Shown piece after piece: positions 5,781 through 9,660 of a DNA stretch of 9,660 nucleotides. The stretch comes from Gorillibacterium sp. (lineage in GTDB: Bacteria; Bacillota; Bacilli; Paenibacillales; NBRC-103111): NCBI GenBank assembly GCA_023511325.1, contig JAIMBU010000054.1, positions 1 to 9,660 on the forward strand. Reading direction: 5' to 3'. Position 1 is the stretch's first letter; every line of letters starts with the position of its first letter. A program made the position numbers and the translations under genes. The notes under the pieces were generated by a model. It ran no database searches. It saw nothing but the letters and a program-made list of their open reading frames with translations, and had not been told where the DNA came from.

Positions 5781-7380
5781 AATCATTGGGACTGCAGCCG
5801 GTGAGCTTCTTGAACACCTTGCTAAAGTACTTCTCATCCGCATAACCGACCATGGAAGCGATCTGAGCGATACGAATATGCGGGTTGGTCAGGAGGAGCT
5901 TGGCTTGATCAATGCGGACACGCCCGATGTAATCGGAGAGATTCTCACCGAATTCTTGCTTGAAGCGGCGCGAGATGTATTCTCGGCTGAGAAAAAACCG
6001 TTCGGCGATCTCCTGCAGGGACAGGTCAGTCTGGTAATGACTGCGGATGTATTTTTCGATTTTCCAGATGACATGCTGCTCCTTATTGCCGCCGAAGCGA
6101 ACATCACGGGTGAGCGCCGTCAGATCCAAGGCCCACTTCTGCTCCCAGCCAGCTATGTCGAGTACACCGTCATTCGTTAAGGGGATTTTGCTGAAGCGAT
6201 CCTCCTGTCCGTTGGAATTTCTCAGTGAATCTGCATCTGGACATAGTTCCAGTGACCAGCGGTTGCGCAAGAGCTGATATTCGTTCATCCAGGCTTTAAA
6301 CTGCTCCATCGAGATACTCGAAAGGCTGCGAATGACGGTAAACCATTGACCAAGCACGGATATGACCTGCTTCTCGTTACCTCCGGTAACCGCAGCCAGC
6401 AGGTATTGCTCACAATCGGCAAAATACACCGTTTTGTTCATATCAAGAGCGGTAGCTGGTTGGTAAGAGTGGATCTTTTTTCCTTGCTTGAGCAGATTAC
6501 GGCGATCGAGTGCTGTCGTTGCTTCGCGAAATGATTGCAGGAGGCCCTTGGGGGCGATTTGTACGCTACCCAAGCCGAATTCACCTTGTCCGCCAAGCGT
6601 ATCCTCGATTCCCTTATCTATTCGCCTGAGCAGCGATTCGGCATCATCTAGGTCTTTCCACAGCAGTAGAACGATATCGCTTGTGCTGTCCCATTGCCTA
6701 AACGCATAGCCTCTTCTTGATTTACGTAAGAATTCGTTGCAGATGTTCAGTAGGGAGAAGTAAAGCAGATCAAGTCCAGTAGCAAACTTGTTGCGAACAG
6801 ACAAACTTATACTCTCCACATTCAAGATAGCGATCCGACATGAAGTACCATCCAGTGAGATTTTAAACTCTCGGTCAAGGGGTTCCCTCATGGAGCTGAT
6901 ATAGTCAGGCTCTGCGAGTAGCTGGGAGAACATTTTATCCCAATACACGGGCTTAATTTCGTTAATTTCCATCGTGGTCCGTCGATTCTCCGCCCGGCCG
7001 CGCTCCATTTCACGGTAGCTGTCCACCACACGGTTCACGGCTTCGGCCAATTGTTCAGGATCAATCGGCTTGAGTAGATAATCAAGTCCGCCGTATTTTA
7101 CGGTTTTACGGACAAAATCGAAGTCATCAAACCCACTGATGACAATCGTTTTCGTATCGGGAGCATGTACCTGTAGCCATTCAAGCAGATCGGTTCCATG
7201 CATACCCGGCATGATCATATCCGTAAAGACGAATTCGGGTCGTTCTCTATTCATCAGCTCGATTGCGGTTTTTCCGTCAGCAGCTTCAAGGACAGTGTTG
7301 ATTCCATGAAGCTGCCAATCCACGAGGAGACGAATGGCCTCCCGGACATGCTTTTCATCATCCACGATCAGTACCTTCAT
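5752..7380 (-). CDS. AraC-type response regulator (YesN-like) of a sugar-sensing two-component system
   Basis: The 542-residue transcription factor is phosphorylated by the adjacent kinase. The N-terminal receiver domain (about 1-125) has the acidic pair Asp8/Asp9, phospho-acceptor Asp54 in FTDMIMPGM, Ser82 and Lys104 in LLKPID. A middle region (about 130-430) has no motif that I can name, as is usual in YesN-like regulators. The C-terminal AraC DNA-binding domain (about 437-535) has two helix-turn-helix units, at about 453-474 (QEIAERFFLSREYISRRFK) and about 502-524 (IAQIASMVGYADEKYFSKVF), ending in GCSPNDYR. ATG 7380 has AAAGGAGG 9 nt upstream, inside the kinase gene, and the two frames overlap by 23 nt, which suggests translational coupling. 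Together with the divergent sugar transporter at 9403, the arrangement suggests that it activates uptake of a carbohydrate, which is inference. The length is typical of the family and no lesions are seen. Confidence 0.93.
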   Translation of the reverse strand: MKVLIVDDEKHVREAIRLLVDWQLHGINTVLEAADGKTAIELMNRERPEFVFTDMIMPGMHGTDLLEWLQVHAPDTKTIVISGFDDFDFVRKTVKYGGLDYLLKPIDPEQLAEAVNRVVDSYREMERGRAENRRTTMEINEIKPVYWDKMFSQLLAEPDYISSMREPLDREFKISLDGTSCRIAILNVESISLSVRNKFATGLDLLYFSLLNICNEFLRKSRRGYAFRQWDSTSDIVLLLWKDLDDAESLLRRIDKGIEDTLGGQGEFGLGSVQIAPKGLLQSFREATTALDRRNLLKQGKKIHSYQPATALDMNKTVYFADCEQYLLAAVTGGNEKQVISVLGQWFTVIRSLSSISMEQFKAWMNEYQLLRNRWSLELCPDADSLRNSNGQEDRFSKIPLTNDGVLDIAGWEQKWALDLTALTRDVRFGGNKEQHVIWKIEKYIRSHYQTDLSLQEIAERFFLSREYISRRFKQEFGENLSDYIGRVRIDQAKLLLTNPHIRIAQIASMVGYADEKYFSKVFKKLTGCSPNDYRHRDGVEQ

Positions 7381-9223
7381 CTCGCCTAACCTCCTTTCTT
7401 ATCGGAATCCAAATTTTCACAGAAAAGCCCTCAGGCTTCAGATTAGCCAGCTCCATTGTAACCTTCGTATCAAAAAGCAGATTCAGTCGGGAGCGGACGT
7501 TAGCGATTCCAATTCCTCCGCCTCCCGTTGATTCGCTCTCCCCTGACCCGTCAATTGCTGGGGAAGCCTGATCTTCCGCATCACCGCCAATATGCTCCTT
7601 TTGTAATTTGAGCAGGACCTCCTCATCAACGCCAGGACCATTATCGTTTACCTCGATAACGACCTCTTTATCCTCCAGATAGCAGCGAACAGCTAGGGAT
7701 TTATGACCACCAGTCAGCGAGAAGGCGTGCTTAAAGGCATTTTCCACAAGCGGCTGTAAGGTCATCTTCGGCACAAGAACATGAGCAACATCAGGATCGA
7801 GACTCAGAGTGTAGTCGAGTTCTCCCTCAAACCGCTGCTGCTGTAAGTCAAGATAGGCTTTTGTATACGCGATCTCCTCGGATAAAGGCACAACCGATTC
7901 ACTTGTGTTCATGCTGTAGCGCATCATTTTACCGAGAGAAGCGATCAAGGAATACACTTTGCGGTCATTATGCTGTAGGGCTACGGTGCCGATCGATTGC
8001 AGCACATTATTGAGAAAATGCGGATTGATCTGTGCTTGCAGTGCCTTTAATTCATTAGTCTTGTTAGCAATCTGCAAGCGATATTCGCGCAGGATCAGGT
8101 TATTAATCGTCTGCATCATCGTACGGAAGCGACGGCCCAGCATCGCGAGCTCGTCATTGCCTTTAATGTCGATATCCACATTCAGATGGCCTTCTTGGAT
8201 GCGATTCATGTAACCAGCTAAGCGACGAATGGGATTGGTGAAGCGTAGGGAAATACCGATCATAAAGGCGATAGCGATGATCAAACAAATGCTGAAGACG
8301 GCCGTATTAATGCTGGTTAGCTGCCGAGCGCTACGGTAAAGCTGATCATAGGAGATTCGTTTAACTAGCGTCCAGTCCGCGGGTGCACCCTCCAATTTCT
8401 CATATTGAATGAGACCGGAGAAATCCTTATGGTTCCAGCGAAAGTGACCGCTTGCTGATTGATGCAGGGCCAGTTCACCAACCCAATCCGAATCGAGAGT
8501 TTTACCAATGTCCTCGCTGTTTGGCGCGTAGATCAACCGCCCTTGCGGGTCGAGCAGGAAAACCTCTTCTTTTCCTGGGGTGTAGAGCTGTGCACAGAGT
8601 GATGCAATAAAGCCAGGGTTTACATCAAGAGCGAGGGTGCCGAGCTTGCGTTTAGTCAGGTCATTGTAGATGGTACGATAGAAGGTAAACACCTTCTCCT
8701 TGGGTATGGGTACGTTGTAACGTAGGCCATAGGAATGCATCGTATGGGGCGGTTCAATATAAAGCTCCTGCTCCGCATTAGGTGGAGTAAAGTTCGCTAG
8801 CGGATCCTTCGTCAATGTGAAGTTTTTATCCTGAAGCGCAAAGCCTTGCTGCCGATTCTCCATATAGAGGTAGACCTGGCGAATTTCGAAGACGGAGTAG
8901 CTGATCGAGTGGAGCGAACGGTTCACCTCATTGCGGGCGGGCCACCAGGAATAAGCATCCTCCGAGTGAGTGTCTGATTCATCTAGCACGAGGAACAAAT
9001 CTGGATCATTATATACGGCCAGTGTCGCTTTCTTCAGGTTGCTCAAATAATTCTCAATATTGGTCTTGCCTTGGAAAAGGAGGACCGTGTTGTTCTGCTC
9101 CGCTTCATTGTAGACGGTATTACGAATGAACAAGTAGGATACCACGATCGATATGGTGATGGGGATCAGCATCGCTATGAGTAGAAAGAAGATTAACTTA
9201 TTCCGAATACTCGTTCTAAACAT
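7358..9223 (-). CDS. YesM-like sensor histidine kinase (HisKA_7TM-less, His_kinase PF06580 type)
   Basis: This is a 621-residue membrane sensor kinase. Transmembrane segment 1 is at about residues 9-33, followed by an extracellular sensor of about 270 residues (probably Cache-like), transmembrane segment 2 at about 305-327, and a HAMP linker at about 328-380. The cytoplasmic kinase core carries phospho-acceptor His402 in QAQINPHFLNNVLQSIG, the N-box PLVENAFKHA (Glu494/Asn495), the G1 box DNGPG (527-531), and the G2 box GGIGIANV (569-576). The segment between G1 and G2 is unusually long, with an acidic Gly/Ser-rich stretch at about 546-568. ATG 9223 follows GAAGGAG by 7 nt. The stop at 7358-7360 lies inside the response regulator gene, so both are one transcript. 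YesM-type kinases generally report extracellular sugars or the products of polysaccharide hydrolysis to a sugar ABC operon. The ligand here cannot be told from sequence. Confidence 0.93.
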   Translation of the reverse strand: MFRTSIRNKLIFFLLIAMLIPITISIVVSYLFIRNTVYNEAEQNNTVLLFQGKTNIENYLSNLKKATLAVYNDPDLFLVLDESDTHSEDAYSWWPARNEVNRSLHSISYSVFEIRQVYLYMENRQQGFALQDKNFTLTKDPLANFTPPNAEQELYIEPPHTMHSYGLRYNVPIPKEKVFTFYRTIYNDLTKRKLGTLALDVNPGFIASLCAQLYTPGKEEVFLLDPQGRLIYAPNSEDIGKTLDSDWVGELALHQSASGHFRWNHKDFSGLIQYEKLEGAPADWTLVKRISYDQLYRSARQLTSINTAVFSICLIIAIAFMIGISLRFTNPIRRLAGYMNRIQEGHLNVDIDIKGNDELAMLGRRFRTMMQTINNLILREYRLQIANKTNELKALQAQINPHFLNNVLQSIGTVALQHNDRKVYSLIASLGKMMRYSMNTSESVVPLSEEIAYTKAYLDLQQQRFEGELDYTLSLDPDVAHVLVPKMTLQPLVENAFKHAFSLTGGHKSLAVRCYLEDKEVVIEVNDNGPGVDEEVLLKLQKEHIGGDAEDQASPAIDGSGESESTGGGGIGIANVRSRLNLLFDTKVTMELANLKPEGFSVKIWIPIRKEVRRDEGTDRG

Positions 9224-9277
9224 GAGTCGACTCCTTCTTCATCAAGGTCACTGCTTGAAATGATAGCGTCTTCATCC

Positions 9278-9305
9278 ATCGTATCACAGAAAAAGAGTAG
9301 GTCAA
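9278..9305 (-). promoter_or_regulatory. Putative promoter of the kinase-regulator operon
   Basis: On the minus strand, TTGACC (9305-9300, 5 of 6) is followed after 16 nt by TACGAT (9283-9278, 4 of 6), which is preceded by TG at the extended -10 position. The predicted start would be near 9270, leaving a leader of about 45 nt before ATG 9223. Confidence 0.55.
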
Positions 9306-9337
9306 TATATTCCACCCAAGGGGTCAAGTGCGTCGGT

Positions 9338-9366
9338 TTCAGAGGATGGGGGCGCTTTCATATAAT
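9338..9366 (+). promoter_or_regulatory. Promoter of the sugar ABC permease gene
   Basis: TTCAGA (9338-9343, 4 of 6) and TATAAT (9361-9366, 6 of 6) are separated by exactly 17 nt and point at the permease gene. The expected start near 9373 gives a leader of about 30 nt. The weak -35 fits a promoter that needs an activator such as the divergent AraC-type regulator. Confidence 0.65.
9347..9360 (+). promoter_or_regulatory. cre-like catabolite repression site in the permease promoter
   Basis: The 14-mer TGGGGGCGCTTTCA matches the CcpA operator consensus TGWAARCGYTWNCW at 11 positions: the right half CGCTTTCA is perfect, and the left half has G at the three WAA positions. It fills the spacer directly against the -10 box, a position where CcpA binding would block polymerase. 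Carbon catabolite repression of a sugar transporter is expected biology, but the imperfect left half makes this tentative. Confidence 0.5.
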
Positions 9367-9402
9367 GGAGTTACATCAGAAACCTAAAAAAGGAGAGTAC
9401 CA

Positions 9403-9660
9403 ATGAGCCGAAAAAGATGGAATGGATGGCTACATCAATGGGTTTTTATCGGTCCAGCGTTGTTCTTCTTCACCTTAATTATTGCCATACCATTCCTTAT
9501 GTCATTCTATTATTCGTTCACTGACTGGGATGGGATTGCCTCACATGCACCGAAGTGGGTTGGAGTAAGTAATTTCAAGACGATTTTTACTGATGATACT
9601 GACTTTCGCAATTCCTTTTGGTTTACCATCCGGTTTTCACTGGCTGAGATCGTCTTTACC
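9403..9660 (+). CDS. Sugar ABC transporter permease (MalF/UgpA-type, CUT1), N-terminal part
   Basis: The first 86 codons of a gene run off the window end. The product begins MSRKRWNGWLHQW and continues with a membrane segment at about residues 13-37 (FIGPALFFFTLIIAIPFLMSF). SFTDWDG, then WVGVSNFKTIF, then DFRNSFWFTIRF follow at about residues 38-80. This pattern (first helix, SFTDW, F/WVGxxNF, then the start of a second helix) is typical of the first permease of CUT1 carbohydrate importers, which take up oligosaccharides with a lipoprotein binding protein. The ATG 9403 follows an AAAAAAGGAGAG ribosome site, with the GGAG core 9 nt or so upstream. It is transcribed divergently from the kinase-regulator operon 179 nt away, the usual layout in which the regulator controls the transporter. 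The binding-protein gene is not upstream here and would be expected downstream. The transported sugar cannot be told. Confidence 0.9.
   Translation, partial: MSRKRWNGWLHQWVFIGPALFFFTLIIAIPFLMSFYYSFTDWDGIASHAPKWVGVSNFKTIFTDDTDFRNSFWFTIRFSLAEIVFT

Noticed and set aside
5743..6180. 145-codon plus-strand ORF opposite the response regulator's 3' end
   Set aside because: It is antisense to the conserved AraC DNA-binding domain and lacks a ribosome site; it is a shadow frame.
7959..8213. 84-codon plus-strand ORF opposite the kinase
   Set aside because: It is antisense to the conserved His-box and HAMP coding region, with no initiation signal.
1..9660. CRISPR arrays, tRNA or rRNA genes, insertion sequences, prophage genes
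   Set aside because: I saw no regularly spaced repeats, no tRNA-like cloverleaf or rRNA sequence, and no transposase or integrase motifs on either strand.

Overview
The window looks like chromosome of a Gram-positive Firmicute of the Paenibacillus/Bacillus type. The evidence is the strong AGGAGG-type ribosome sites with 7-11 nt spacing, TATAAT-type promoters, U-tract terminators, mid-range GC, and a YesM/YesN-type two-component pair placed next to a sugar ABC transporter. This assignment comes from gene style only, not from a database match.

Layout. Positions 1-929 (+) hold the C-terminal 308 residues of a GH36 alpha-galactosidase, followed by a bidirectional-looking terminator at 951-994. 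Positions 1081-1386 (+) hold the remains of a HEPN/HI0074-type nucleotidyltransferase-associated protein. It has an in-frame stop, an apparent internal deletion and a lost motif histidine, and no partner gene is visible. A short-chain dehydrogenase lies on the minus strand (1450-2289). Next, on the plus strand, is a structured leader (about 2452-2730) with a 47-codon upstream ORF (2479-2622), nested hairpins, an intrinsic terminator (2642-2680) and a partly paired ribosome site. It precedes an ABC-F ATPase (2731-4704). A membrane-anchored alpha/beta hydrolase (4811-5746) has its own extended -10 promoter. It converges, with only 5 nt between stop codons, on a minus-strand response regulator (5752-7380), which overlaps the gene of its histidine kinase (7358-9223) by 23 nt. 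Divergent from the kinase is the start of a CUT1 sugar ABC permease (9403 to the window end). A cre-like site lies directly against its -10 box.

How the genes work together. The right end reads as a carbohydrate sensing and uptake module: the kinase and regulator detect an extracellular signal and probably activate the divergent transporter, with likely CcpA-type catabolite repression. The alpha-galactosidase at the left end fits a sugar-using lifestyle, but nothing in the sequence ties it to that transporter. The middle carries an independent drug-response unit. The leader ORF, the terminator and the competing helices before the ABC-F gene resemble ribosome-mediated attenuation as known for vmlR/lmo0919-type resistance genes. 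I consider this the most interesting element of the window.
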